A program made the position numbers and the translations under genes. Below, one piece after another: positions 27,576-35,757 of a stretch of DNA of 64,000 nt (position 1 is the first letter of the stretch; every line of letters starts with the position of its first letter). Below the pieces are notes generated by a model. It ran no database searches. It saw nothing but the letters and a program-made list of their open reading frames with translations, and had not been told where the DNA came from. This DNA is from Pirellula staleyi DSM 6068. GTDB lineage: Bacteria > Planctomycetota > Planctomycetia > Pirellulales > Pirellulaceae. Where the stretch lies: contig CAMCMB010000020.1 of the NCBI GenBank assembly GCA_945875845.1, forward strand, positions 25,320 to 89,319. The letters run 5' to 3'.

Positions 27576-28697
27576 TTAACACAAGGGTTCGGCGGAGCGT
27601 CTCGGTCGTTGTTTTGGCTGACTGGACGGCGGCGCGTAGGTTTTCCTCGGGCCAGATTCTAACATTTCGTCCTTCGATGCGTTACTCATCCCGTCAGTGG
27701 TTTCCATTTGATGTTCAACGGATTTGGCAGACTTGTTCAGCGGCAATTCTGTGCCAGTGGTCGATCGGCCGTACCGTCGCAATTGAAGCACTTGAACATA
27801 CTCCGCCCCGAAAAAAAGGATGGAAATGCCATAGTAGCACCAAAGCAGAATGGCGATGAACGACCCGATGGCACCATACGCGGACGTGTATCGCATCCCT
27901 ATGAAAAAAACTCCGAGAACTTCTCGTCCTAGCTCCCAAATGCATGCAGCTAAAAGCCCGCCACGAATCGCTTCCGGCCATGCAACCTCTTTCTTCGGAA
28001 GCCACCGATAGACAAAAGAAAAGAGCATTCCGTTGGCTATCACCGCAAAGCACAGTTCAAAGATGCTGAACACGTGTTGCATACTTGGCAAAGTGGAGTT
28101 GGTAAGCGAACGAATTTGTGCGATCAGCAAGCTTGCTGTAAACAGAACGATAATCATGCCACCCAGTCCAACCAGCATCAAGAATGCCAGGAATCGACTT
28201 CGAACCACTCGGTAAATCGTCCTCTGAACCGAACCATCTTTTGGAGCAGGTATGCGAAAGATTTTATCAAAACCTCGATCGATTTGAGCAAAGATACCAA
28301 TTGCCGCCGCGGTCGCAGCAAGGAAACCAAATGGGCCACTCACCATCGACTGGTTTTGCAACTGAGTCAGGACTTGTTCTATTTGTTTCTCAATCACCGG
28401 AGACCCGTAGGTCTCAACAATGTCTAGGATTTGTTGTTCGGCCTTCTTTCCGGTATTGGAAAATTGGAGAAATAGACCGAAGACGGACGTTAGCAAGAGC
28501 ATCATTGGGAACAGAGAAAGCGCCAAATAATACGCGACCGAGGCAGCTAGCGAGCTGGCGTCATCCTCAGACCAACGAATTCCAGCGTCCCTCAAATTGG
28601 GAAAGAAATTGCGAATCCAGTGCTTGCTAGATGCAACGACAGCCGTCTGCATTGCGGCCACGCGACTTTTTTCGTTGATTTCTTGCTCTATCTCCAT
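27576..28697 (-). CDS. YihY/BrkB family inner-membrane protein
   Basis: 373 residues from the ATG at 28697. About six membrane segments between residues 45 and 300. Family signatures are DDASSLAASVAYYLALSLFP near the start, GPFGFLAATAAAIGIFAQIDRGFDKIF, WPEAIRGGLLAACIWELGREV and YGAIGSFIAILLWCYYGISILFFGAEYV. The C-terminal 70 residues are polar and outside the family domain. The family is called virulence factor BrkB or UPF0761 and often mislabelled as RNase BN; its function is unsettled. Confidence 0.9.
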   Translation of the reverse strand: MEIEQEINEKSRVAAMQTAVVASSKHWIRNFFPNLRDAGIRWSEDDASSLAASVAYYLALSLFPMMLLLTSVFGLFLQFSNTGKKAEQQILDIVETYGSPVIEKQIEQVLTQLQNQSMVSGPFGFLAATAAAIGIFAQIDRGFDKIFRIPAPKDGSVQRTIYRVVRSRFLAFLMLVGLGGMIIVLFTASLLIAQIRSLTNSTLPSMQHVFSIFELCFAVIANGMLFSFVYRWLPKKEVAWPEAIRGGLLAACIWELGREVLGVFFIGMRYTSAYGAIGSFIAILLWCYYGISILFFGAEYVQVLQLRRYGRSTTGTELPLNKSAKSVEHQMETTDGMSNASKDEMLESGPRKTYAPPSSQPKQRPRRSAEPLC

Positions 28698-28782
28698 CAA
28701 GGCATTCTAGGAATAGCCACCAGTTGCTGCTAGAGACATTTGCAAGCCAGGGATCTCCCGGTTCCCGACTCGCAATTCCGTC

Positions 28783-28841
28783 GGGAGTGCGAGGCTCCTG
28801 CCGAGCTTGACGCAATGGTTCGGCAGGAGCCTCACCCTCCC
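28783..28841. repeat. GAGGCTCCTGCCGA palindrome, copy 1
   Basis: A long hairpin with arms GAGGCTCCTGCCGA (28791-28804) and TCGGCAGGAGCCTC (28820-28833), a perfect 14-base inverted repeat, extended by imperfect GGGAG...CTCCC flanks. It lies in the gap before the DUF188 gene. A second copy in the opposite arrangement is at 36371-36431. A shorter relative, GCCTCGCCCTCCC, stands near 28890. Confidence 0.85.
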
Positions 28842-28931
28842 AAGCAAGGAATGGATTGGGCAAAGTCGAGGAAAACATGTTTACAGGGGTGGCCTCGCCC
28901 TCCCACGGGCGGCTCGCTCCGCTCTATTCTG

Positions 28932-29429
28932 CTATCGATTGTCCGAGGAACCTTGTTTGTCCGTTCGGCGAGCATGAGCCTTCATCGCTCGCGTTAAGAT
29001 TCGATCGAATGTCGATGCGAACGCCGCTCTGTCTTTAGGGTTGTATGCCTGCGGACCTGCGAATTCCATACCCGCCCCCCGCGCGGCATCAAACAAATCG
29101 CGGGCCGCCAGTCGGCCCACGACGTTCCGGTCGTCATACTCTTCACCACGCGGATCGACGACGTAAACCTGCTTGTCCACCAATTGAGCCGCCAACGGAA
29201 TATCGGCAGTGATAGCCATATCTCCCAACTGGGCATGATCCACAATGTACTTATCAGCCACATTGGCACCCTCGCGAACCGCCACACACGAAATAAGCTT
29301 AGTGCCTGGCGGTAGCCAAATCGATTGATTGGCGACCATCACAACGGGTATTTTAAGGCGAGCAGATGCTTTGAAGACAATTTCTTTGACCTCACGAGGG
29401 GCTGCATCCGCATCAATCCAGATTTGCAT
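28932..29429 (-). CDS. YaiI/YqxD family protein (DUF188, NYN-like)
   Basis: 165 residues from the ATG at 29429; the longer frame to 29465 adds nothing typical. Family features: MQIWIDADAAPREVKEIVFKA at the start, SCVAVREGANVADKYIVDH, GDMAITADIPLAAQLVDK, VVDPRGEEYDDRNV and FAGPQAYNPKDRAAFASTFDRIL. Conserved aspartates in DADA, AD.Y and TADIPLA are arranged like those of PIN/NYN-type nucleases. No function has been shown for the family to my knowledge. Confidence 0.9.
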   Translation of the reverse strand: MQIWIDADAAPREVKEIVFKASARLKIPVVMVANQSIWLPPGTKLISCVAVREGANVADKYIVDHAQLGDMAITADIPLAAQLVDKQVYVVDPRGEEYDDRNVVGRLAARDLFDAARGAGMEFAGPQAYNPKDRAAFASTFDRILTRAMKAHARRTDKQGSSDNR

Positions 29430-29476
29430 AAGTTGGTTTCTGGCCTTTGAAAAGCACCCCTGCATAAGTTTCGTAG

Positions 29477-29542
29477 TTTAACCGCGTGCCCATCGGGCCG
29501 CGATCGTCGTTTCAACGCGGGGCGATGCCCACGCGGTTAAAC
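29477..29542. repeat. Long imperfect hairpin
   Basis: GTTTAACCGCGTGCCCATCG (29477-29496) and CGATGCCCACGCGGTTAAAC (29523-29542) pair over 18 of 20 positions around a 26-base loop. It lies upstream of the DUF188 gene and downstream of the sulfatase, both on the minus strand, so it is placed where a REP or terminator-like element would be. No T run follows. Confidence 0.7.
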
Positions 29543-29592
29543 GAGGATATGTTGATTTACTTATGCATAGTTGCTTAGCAATTAGGGTTTAG

Positions 29593-29648
29593 TCATTAGT
29601 CATTGGTCATTAGTCATTGGTCATTGGTCATTGGTCATTGGTCATTGG
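29593..29648. repeat. Heptamer tandem array (TCATTGG)
   Basis: Eight consecutive 7-base units: six TCATTGG and two TCATTAG. A second short tandem, two units of about 14 bases (GGGCATCGGTCAAGG), follows from 29660 and runs up to the stop codon of the sulfatase at 29697. A heptamer is not a multiple of the codon length pattern of any gene here, so slippage would be harmless. It is too short and without spacers to be a CRISPR array. Confidence 0.9.
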
Positions 29649-29696
29649 TCTATGACATCGGGCATCGGTCAAGGGGCATCGGTCAAGGGGCATTTG

Positions 29697-31226
29697 TCAC
29701 GGGGCAAGGAGCAATGGTGCCCACAAGCCCTCTTGAATCTTGGGCGTTTCACCGGACGCAGGAAACGTCGATTTTACCGCCAATTGGATTTGAGCCGACA
29801 GTTCGGCCACGGTTTTCGCAAAGGCTGGGTCGTCCGCGCGGTTGGTGATTTCGCCAGGATCTTGATCGTGGTCGTAAAGTTCACGGCCTGCCTTGCCTTC
29901 GTCCCATTCCGTATAACGCCATTTGACTGTGCGCAAACTGTAGCCAAAGAATCCCTTTCGTTCGACGTTGGCCGCTTTCGCGTTGGGTCGATTACCAACT
30001 GCCCCGCGTGCCACTTGTGTCAATGCCCAGCCTCGCCCGATGACGTTCGGATCCTTGAGCATGGGCACCAAACTCTGACCTTGAATATTCTCTGGCGTTT
30101 TCACATCGCAAAGCGCGGCAAGCGTTGGGAACAGATCCACTTGCGAAACAGGATTTGCCGCAACGGATCCTTTCTGAGTCGATCCTGGTGCAACCACCAG
30201 CAACGGCACGCGAGCACTCTCTTCGAAGAGGCTTTGCTTTTGCCACAATCCATGCTCGCCCATGTGATAGCCGTGATCGCTCGTAAAGACGATGATTGTG
30301 TTTTCCGAAAGGCCCAACCGATCGAGTGCATCGATGATCCGGCCGACTTGTGCATCCATAAAGCTGATGCTCGCATAATATGCCTGACGGCATTCACGTC
30401 GAAGACCATCGGTCATTTGGTCTTGCTCTTTCTTCTGGCTTGCAAGTGCTGCGGCTGGAATATCCGCTTGATCTTCTTTTACCCCTTGAACGACAGGCAT
30501 TTCGCCGACTGGGTAATAACCGAAATACGGATCCTTGGGAGCAACATAAGGCGTGTGAGGGCGAAAAAAGCCGACCGAAAGAAAGAACGGTCGGTCTTTT
30601 CTTTTGGCACAGCGTTCCAAGACCCATTCGGCATCTTCCGCTTGTTTCGCATCCGTGTGGTGCACGTCGCTCTTGGGCGAAGCGTACCAGCTCAAGGTTC
30701 CGCCAAATTGGCCCGGTGTAAGCGTCTTGATTTTCGGATGCTCTTCAAGTCGGTCAACACCTGCCGGATTCAGCTCAAGTTCCCAAGAGGCTGGATCATC
30801 GTGACCGTTCGTGCCGATCGAGTTGGGTACGTTATAGTGGTAGAGTTTACCGATGCGTCCGACGAAATAACCGGCATTTCGAAAAGTTTGAGGCATACTT
30901 TGTTGTTGCGGAATCGTCTGACGAAAGATCTGCGAGTTTGCCAGTATACCGGTGCTATTCGGATACAAACCAGTTAACAACGAGTTGCGACTCGGGCCAC
31001 ATAACGGAAACGAACAATAGGCTTTATCGAATCGCAACCCGCGAGCGGCCAAACGATCGATGTTTGGGGTCTTCACGAGCGGATGCCCATAGCACCCCAG
31101 CATGTTATTGAGATCGTCGGAAATCAAAAACAGCACGTTTGGCCGTTGATCGGCGAAAATCTCGGCACGGGTCGCGTTTAGCAAGAACGTAAGCAATGTC
31201 AAAGCGACGGAGAGTAGTCGTTTCAT
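29697..31226 (-). CDS. Secreted sulfatase (iduronate-2-sulfatase-like)
   Basis: 509 residues from the ATG at 31226, with a signal peptide (about 1-22, MKRLLSVALTLLTFLLNATRA). Alkaline-phosphatase superfamily hydrolase. The metal site begins with NVLFLISDDLN, and the formylglycine motif is CGPSR in FPLCGPSRNSLLTG, so an FGE-type maturase is needed. Other marks are GRIGKLYH, FFLSVGFFRPHTPY, IIVFTSDHGYHMGEHGLW and QSLFEESARVPLLV. The set of motifs is closest to iduronate-2-sulfatase-like members. The substrate, a sulfated polysaccharide, is inferred from the family. A simple-repeat tract touches the stop codon. Confidence 0.92.
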   Translation of the reverse strand: MKRLLSVALTLLTFLLNATRAEIFADQRPNVLFLISDDLNNMLGCYGHPLVKTPNIDRLAARGLRFDKAYCSFPLCGPSRNSLLTGLYPNSTGILANSQIFRQTIPQQQSMPQTFRNAGYFVGRIGKLYHYNVPNSIGTNGHDDPASWELELNPAGVDRLEEHPKIKTLTPGQFGGTLSWYASPKSDVHHTDAKQAEDAEWVLERCAKRKDRPFFLSVGFFRPHTPYVAPKDPYFGYYPVGEMPVVQGVKEDQADIPAAALASQKKEQDQMTDGLRRECRQAYYASISFMDAQVGRIIDALDRLGLSENTIIVFTSDHGYHMGEHGLWQKQSLFEESARVPLLVVAPGSTQKGSVAANPVSQVDLFPTLAALCDVKTPENIQGQSLVPMLKDPNVIGRGWALTQVARGAVGNRPNAKAANVERKGFFGYSLRTVKWRYTEWDEGKAGRELYDHDQDPGEITNRADDPAFAKTVAELSAQIQLAVKSTFPASGETPKIQEGLWAPLLLAP

Positions 31227-31682
31227 TGGGAGGATTTCCTGGAGGATTTTGGCCATTCACCTACCGTCTAGCGACAGCGGCAACAACGAGGATCTGTCAT
31301 GAAGCTCTCACAGTATAACGAGATGGTCGTTCGTCTGTGTAGGATCGAATCCCTGGCTTCCGATGCCAAAGAGGATACAAATACCAAATCGCGAAGCTTG
31401 AAGACACGTCGCAGATTCCACCGCAGTCGGGTATAACCAATCCGGTTTCTGAACTGCACTGAAAACCAAGTAAGCTCGGAGCTTGGATTCGTCGGTGCTC
31501 CGCAAATCCGCTGATTTTATCCGTGCTACAGGAGCCAGAAAACTAGCCAAGGGCTGCTTCGGTAGCCCCCAAATTCTTTCGGGCATGTGGGCTTGTTTTT
31601 TGAGCGATACGAAAAATCCACGGCGCTGAAGCGGAGCTATATCAAACGTTTTTTACCCACAGATTCTGCGGAAGACCCAAGT
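31227..31682. other. Divergent intergenic region
   Basis: 456 bases between the sulfatase (minus) and the DUF4239 gene (plus). A 92-residue minus frame (31308-31586) lacks any family feature or ribosome binding site and I do not call it. I see no RNA gene. Confidence 0.4.
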
Positions 31683-32474
31683 ATGTTGGATGGAATGTAT
31701 CAATTGCCGATCGCTCTTTTAGAAACATTTACGGCAATTGTGTTTGTTGGTGTTTACTGGATCGGTTGCTTCGTACTGCGATTTTGCTTCAAGTACAGAG
31801 GCAGCGACAATACGATCGTGGGCACCATCCTGTCTGCATTCGGTGTCCTGTACGGTTTATTGCTCGGCTTAATTACCGTTTCTGCTTACGAAACCTTGAG
31901 CGAGGTCGAGGCAGAAGCGTCGAGTGAAGCTTTGTCGATTCTGGCGCTCTATCGAGACGTTTCCGGTTTTTCTGACCCCACGCGCGAAGATTTAAAAACA
32001 AAGCTCAGCGTTTATTGCAAATTCATTATCGAAGAGGAATGGCCTCAATTAAGACAAGGGGTTATTCCGCAAAACTCCGCTCCTCAAATCGATTCGATCC
32101 GCATCGCGATTCTCGATTTTAACGCGGACTCCCGCAAAGCGGAGCTCATTCAAACGCAAGCCGTCAAGCACTTCGAGGAAATGGTGGGGCACGGACGAAA
32201 GCGTCGCTATGCTGCTCTTGCCGGAATTCCGACTGTGATGTGGTACGTTTTGATCGTCGGCACAATCATCAACTTTGTTTTGATGTGGATGTTCGAAATG
32301 CCGCTCAAGTTACACCTTTTTCTGGGCGGAATTCTATCTTTCTTTCTTGGTGCGTTGATCTTGCTGATAGCTGTTCTCGAACGGCCCTATCAAAGTATTG
32401 AATACGGTGTTACTCCCGCCCCCTACGAAATGGTTTACCAAGTCATGAAAGCGGATCGCGCGGCAACGAAGTAA
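31683..32474 (+). CDS. DUF4239 (bestrophin-like) membrane protein
   Basis: 263 residues from the ATG at 31683, preceded by GGAAGA at a good distance; a GTG at 31587 is an alternative. Two N-terminal membrane segments (about 8-30 and 48-70, with NTIVGTILSAFGVLYGLLLGLI) and two C-terminal ones (about 190-245) flank a soluble helical middle (about 75-185). The GxxYGLLLGLITVSAYE pattern after the first pair is typical of DUF4239. The family is uncharacterised, distantly linked to bestrophin channels. It stands alone, convergent with the porin gene 12 bases away. Confidence 0.75.
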   Translation: MLDGMYQLPIALLETFTAIVFVGVYWIGCFVLRFCFKYRGSDNTIVGTILSAFGVLYGLLLGLITVSAYETLSEVEAEASSEALSILALYRDVSGFSDPTREDLKTKLSVYCKFIIEEEWPQLRQGVIPQNSAPQIDSIRIAILDFNADSRKAELIQTQAVKHFEEMVGHGRKRRYAALAGIPTVMWYVLIVGTIINFVLMWMFEMPLKLHLFLGGILSFFLGALILLIAVLERPYQSIEYGVTPAPYEMVYQVMKADRAATK

Positions 32475-32486
32475 TTGGATCATGCG

Positions 32487-33860
32487 TTAGAAATCGAACT
32501 TCGCTCGAAGCGAAAACAATAGCAAGTCGTCAGCACGTTGCCTGCTTGGCGTTACCGCTTGCAAGTCTGCCGTGATGTGGCACCATGGCGTTGCTGCGAT
32601 ATTGTAAAAGCCCTCCAACCCACTCTCATCTTGTATTGGCAACACCTGGGGCGCTAACTGCTTCAAGGAGTCGCTAACGCCTAAGTAAAAGTATCCGATG
32701 CCAAACGTATCGCGTTCGCGTCGAGGAACAAGACTGGCCCCACCTACTCCGATATTGGCACTCCAATGAAATGGACTGGGATTGGTGTCGGCTAAACCTA
32801 GGTTTCCAAAGAGTCCCCACGACCTCGTGGAATCATCTTCCGCGACGAAGATGGCTTGATCAAATCCGTACACGATCGACTGCGACCCTCGCGTTCGGGA
32901 ACTTGGGAGTATCAACCCAACTCCCGGGTCGTAATATGCGGATGCTTCGAGATCCAAATAGGAGCCGGTACTGTAGGTTACAAAGAGCGTTTGATGCCCC
33001 AGCCGATCAAAAAATGAGGTCGGTAGATTTGCACCGGCGACCAACGAAACGCCGTTGTCAAAAAACGTTTCGAACCCACTCACGGTCGGTGTATCGTTCG
33101 TGTCATATGCATTGAAGTTGAACAGCCAGTCTTGATCGCTATTGACGACGACAAATCCGGCCCCAAAAGTCGAATAAGGAAAAGTACGAGCCAAAACCGG
33201 ACTGAATAGTAAGTGCGTATTCATGAATCCATCTTGACCAACCGCACCTCCGGTGAAAGGTTGCCCAAACCCATCAAGCGTATTGAGTTTCCCCGCATAT
33301 ACCATGACCGTTTCGCTTAGCGCTTGAGTGAATTTGACTCCAGTAAGGGCTGTGACGGATCCGTCTGCGATCGGCACCGACTCCGCCAATATGATTGGTA
33401 CCAAAGTCCCCGCAGATTGGTTGATGTTGGTGCCAAACACCGATTCCGCATGGAGGTCAATAAAGGATCCCTGCCAGAGTCCTGCTTTCTCACCGTTGAT
33501 GTTCAGGAGAATATCATTTCGCCCGCGATACTGAAACGTTTGTTCCAACCCTCCCGCGGCTACACCTGAATAGAAGTTCGTGTTGTGAATATCCCAATTG
33601 AACCCACTGTCACTCATTAACGATCGTGTACCGAACCAATCACCAGTTAATTTAGGACGTTCGAGAAGCGGCCACCCCAACGTGAGCGACCTGTCCGGCT
33701 CGGATTGGACTTCCATAAGCGAAGTGTCCGGCTCGGATTGGACTTCCGACGCGACAAGGGACGGAACAACTGTCGACCCTTGACCAAAAACCAACACCGC
33801 AATCAACGTTGCTTCGGGGAACCGAACCCCACGAAAGGCGTTCTTAATCTGCATCGACAT
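32487..33860 (-). CDS. Carbohydrate-selective porin, OprB family
   Basis: 457 residues. A signal peptide (about 1-38) precedes an outer-membrane beta-barrel typical of OprB: LTGDWFGTRSLMSDSGFNWD, QTFQYRGRNDILLNINGEKAG, GSFIDLHAESVFG, VYAGKLNTLDGFGQPFTGG, RSWGLFGNLGLADTNPSPFHW and a terminal phenylalanine (LRAKFDF) as the barrel-assembly signal. Between signal and barrel an 11-residue segment (VQSEPD-SL) is repeated in tandem, encoded by a 33-base duplication. It is the last gene of the minus-strand island and probably carries small molecules across the outer membrane. Confidence 0.88.
   Translation of the reverse strand: MSMQIKNAFRGVRFPEATLIAVLVFGQGSTVVPSLVASEVQSEPDTSLMEVQSEPDRSLTLGWPLLERPKLTGDWFGTRSLMSDSGFNWDIHNTNFYSGVAAGGLEQTFQYRGRNDILLNINGEKAGLWQGSFIDLHAESVFGTNINQSAGTLVPIILAESVPIADGSVTALTGVKFTQALSETVMVYAGKLNTLDGFGQPFTGGAVGQDGFMNTHLLFSPVLARTFPYSTFGAGFVVVNSDQDWLFNFNAYDTNDTPTVSGFETFFDNGVSLVAGANLPTSFFDRLGHQTLFVTYSTGSYLDLEASAYYDPGVGLILPSSRTRGSQSIVYGFDQAIFVAEDDSTRSWGLFGNLGLADTNPSPFHWSANIGVGGASLVPRRERDTFGIGYFYLGVSDSLKQLAPQVLPIQDESGLEGFYNIAATPWCHITADLQAVTPSRQRADDLLLFSLRAKFDF
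33693..33748. repeat. 33-base tandem duplication inside the porin gene
   Basis: The 23-base word starting TGTCCGGCTCGGATTGGACT occurs at 33693-33715 and at 33726-33748, a spacing of 33 bases (11 codons). It duplicates SEPD-containing residues between the signal peptide and the barrel, so the frame is kept. Confidence 0.9.
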
Positions 33861-34203
33861 CTAACAGGTTCCGTCCGAGTTAAAAGGTCAACCGAAAGAC
33901 ACATTACGCCCCGCTGTACATCGAGCGGCCAGCCAGGACGGAAATATGCGCTTTGGGGATTTAGCTTGAAGATTGCAGTCTCGAAGTTCGGTTGTAGCAG
34001 TTGTGCAGAATTGCGAGGAAACCCAAGCCCATCATGGATCTGGAACGTCATCTTCCGTTGGAATATCTGGAAGAATAACCCTCACGATTACCGAGGTCGG
34101 CTAAGAGTACCGTTTCACTGGGACGACCGTCACTCGGATTGCCTTTGGACGGGTAGTCTGGGATCTCGGGCGGTTCGCCAGGACAAGACGATTCCGCCAG
34201 TCA
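33861..34203. other. Intergenic region with no recognised gene
   Basis: 343 bases between two minus-strand genes. Open frames here (33705-34289 plus, 33803-34051 minus) have no family features. I see no hairpin with a T run. It may hold a separate promoter for the porin. Confidence 0.4.
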
Positions 34204-34902
34204 TTACGATACATCTTTTCGATCACGGCTTAGCGACGCGAGTTTCAAGATCAATGGAACGGCAGCAATCGCGGCAGCCCATAAGCTAATCGGGGGAAGC
34301 CACCACTGCCATTGAGACGGAGCAATCCAACCAAGCAACCCCAACGCAATCAGATGCAGGAGGACGAAAATCAAACTTACATACCCCATCCGTTGGCTGC
34401 GTTTCCATCGAATACCACCGATTGCCTGGGCCATCATGGGCAACGTGGTGATCGCGGGCAATGCCAACGCCCACAATGCAATGATGCCGGCGAACACGGC
34501 GATTTCACCCTGAACATTGAAGCGACCGTCCGCGGCAAAGTACTTCGCGAAATAGGCGGGCGTCAAAAGGGTAAATGATGCAAAGGCATGAATCATCGCC
34601 AATGAAAAACCCATCAACCCACAAAACTTAATCACGACGAGCTTGGTGCGAGGATCGTGATTGTGCCAGCGAATCAACTTACCAATAAGATACGAGCTGG
34701 CGACGAAGATCGTGGCAGCTAGCGCGGTCGCCTTGTTGACGATGAACAAGGGGAAGTGAATCCACGGTACATCGCCCGCCAAGTGATAACGAATGATCGC
34801 ATACGTCAGCGATATTCCGAATACGGTCGCAAACCACTTCGCGGTTACGGGCTGCCATAGTCGGTGACGAGGAAGTTCATGCTGAGTGCTTTCATTGGTC
34901 AT
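34204..34902 (-). CDS. Ferric-reductase-like transmembrane protein
   Basis: 232 residues with six or seven membrane segments filling most of its length after residue 20. Histidines lie inside or at the edge of membrane helices (ISLTYAIIRYHLAGD, RWHNHDP, LAMIHAFASFTLL, FVLLHLIALGLLGW), as in the haem-b-binding ferric reductase/YedZ-MsrQ superfamily. There is no FAD or NAD domain, so any electrons must come from a partner. It belongs to the minus-strand island, downstream of three HupE/UreJ-type proteins. Family assignment is by topology and histidine placement only. Confidence 0.62.
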   Translation of the reverse strand: MTNESTQHELPRHRLWQPVTAKWFATVFGISLTYAIIRYHLAGDVPWIHFPLFIVNKATALAATIFVASSYLIGKLIRWHNHDPRTKLVVIKFCGLMGFSLAMIHAFASFTLLTPAYFAKYFAADGRFNVQGEIAVFAGIIALWALALPAITTLPMMAQAIGGIRWKRSQRMGYVSLIFVLLHLIALGLLGWIAPSQWQWWLPPISLWAAAIAAVPLILKLASLSRDRKDVS

Positions 34903-34963
34903 AAAAAGTTTCCCCGACGCAGTAATGATTCAAAAGTTGTAAAAATGTGGAATAACGAACAAA

Positions 34964-35074
34964 TCAACGATCTGATTCCGCGAGCTTTTCTGCAAATCTT
35001 TCTTTGGCGACTTCGATTTTGTTTTTCACGGTATCCACGGTGCGTTTCCAGGTCATCGCCAGCTCAGCCATCAT
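34964..35074 (-). CDS. Possible 36-residue charged small protein
   Basis: The ATG at 35074 is preceded by GGGAATCT as ribosome binding site; a second ATG follows immediately. The product begins MMAELAMTWKRTVDTVKNKI and ends AEKLAESDR. It is a single amphipathic, highly charged helix with spaced valines, alanines and leucines. It lies between the HupE-like and ferric-reductase-like genes on the same strand and fills most of the gap. I know no family for it. It could be a real small subunit or a chance frame. Confidence 0.4.
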   Translation of the reverse strand: MMAELAMTWKRTVDTVKNKIEVAKERFAEKLAESDR

Positions 35075-35118
35075 TAGATTCCCTATTTAAAAAAGTGAAC
35101 TACGCTAACCCGATCCAT

Positions 35119-35757
35119 TTACACGTTGGGCCGAAAGTGCCACGCTAAAGCGAGCAACCCGAACGCAGCTACCCAACTGCCGATGACTCGCATTGCAATT
35201 CTCTGCCAAGATTGCTGGACCGATGCCGCCGTTGCACTGAGCAACAATGCCACAACACCAGCAGCAGCCACGATACCAAGTGATGCGATCGCCGAGGTTT
35301 CCGTCGCCCGCATCGCGGCTCCATTCCAACTACCATGCGCTAGGCCGATCATACCCGCAATCAACGCGATCATCCATGCCTGCAGCTTAACGCGGAAACT
35401 TAGCAAGAGCCCTCCGACTAACACCGTGAATGCAGTTGCCCAACCGCTGCCACTAATGCGATCCGCTAGGGACAAACCCAGCAGCATGCCGACAAACCAA
35501 GCAAACGGAAGTACTAGCACCAACCCGCGAGCTGCCGTCTTTCCCAAAAGTCCACTCAGTAGAGCCAGTGCAACCACCACCAACAAATCATCCAGCGACA
35601 CAAAGAAATGAGCTACCCCGTCAAAGAAGGGGCCTGCGCCCGAAGTGACTAAGTGTGCCTGAGCAGTATTCGGGAATAAAGTCAAAACGAAGAACGCAAC
35701 CAGAATCCAAGCATGAACTTTCAGTGGTACGAATCGGCGACTCATGAATGGCCCCAT
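35119..35757 (-). CDS. HupE/UreJ-type membrane protein (third of three)
   Basis: 212 residues; an internal ATG at 35745 is an alternative start. The signal-like N-terminus ends at NTAQAHLVTSG. The body has five or six membrane segments. The stretch FFDGVAHFFVSLDDLLVVVALALL matches the HupE/UreJ feature in which a histidine-rich first helix is followed by an acidic pair, and GLAHGSWNGAAM carries another conserved histidine. Members are proposed nickel/cobalt transporters. The ATG overlaps the stop of the preceding HupE gene (TAATG), so the two are translated together. Confidence 0.75.
   Translation of the reverse strand: MGPFMSRRFVPLKVHAWILVAFFVLTLFPNTAQAHLVTSGAGPFFDGVAHFFVSLDDLLVVVALALLSGLLGKTAARGLVLVLPFAWFVGMLLGLSLADRISGSGWATAFTVLVGGLLLSFRVKLQAWMIALIAGMIGLAHGSWNGAAMRATETSAIASLGIVAAAGVVALLLSATAASVQQSWQRIAMRVIGSWVAAFGLLALAWHFRPNV

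Noticed and set aside
29593..29700. Possible CRISPR array
   Set aside because: Units are 7 or 14 bases in direct tandem with no spacers and no cas genes.
29631..30977. 448-residue plus-strand frame
   Set aside because: It is antisense to a sulfatase with all catalytic motifs, and begins inside a simple tandem repeat.
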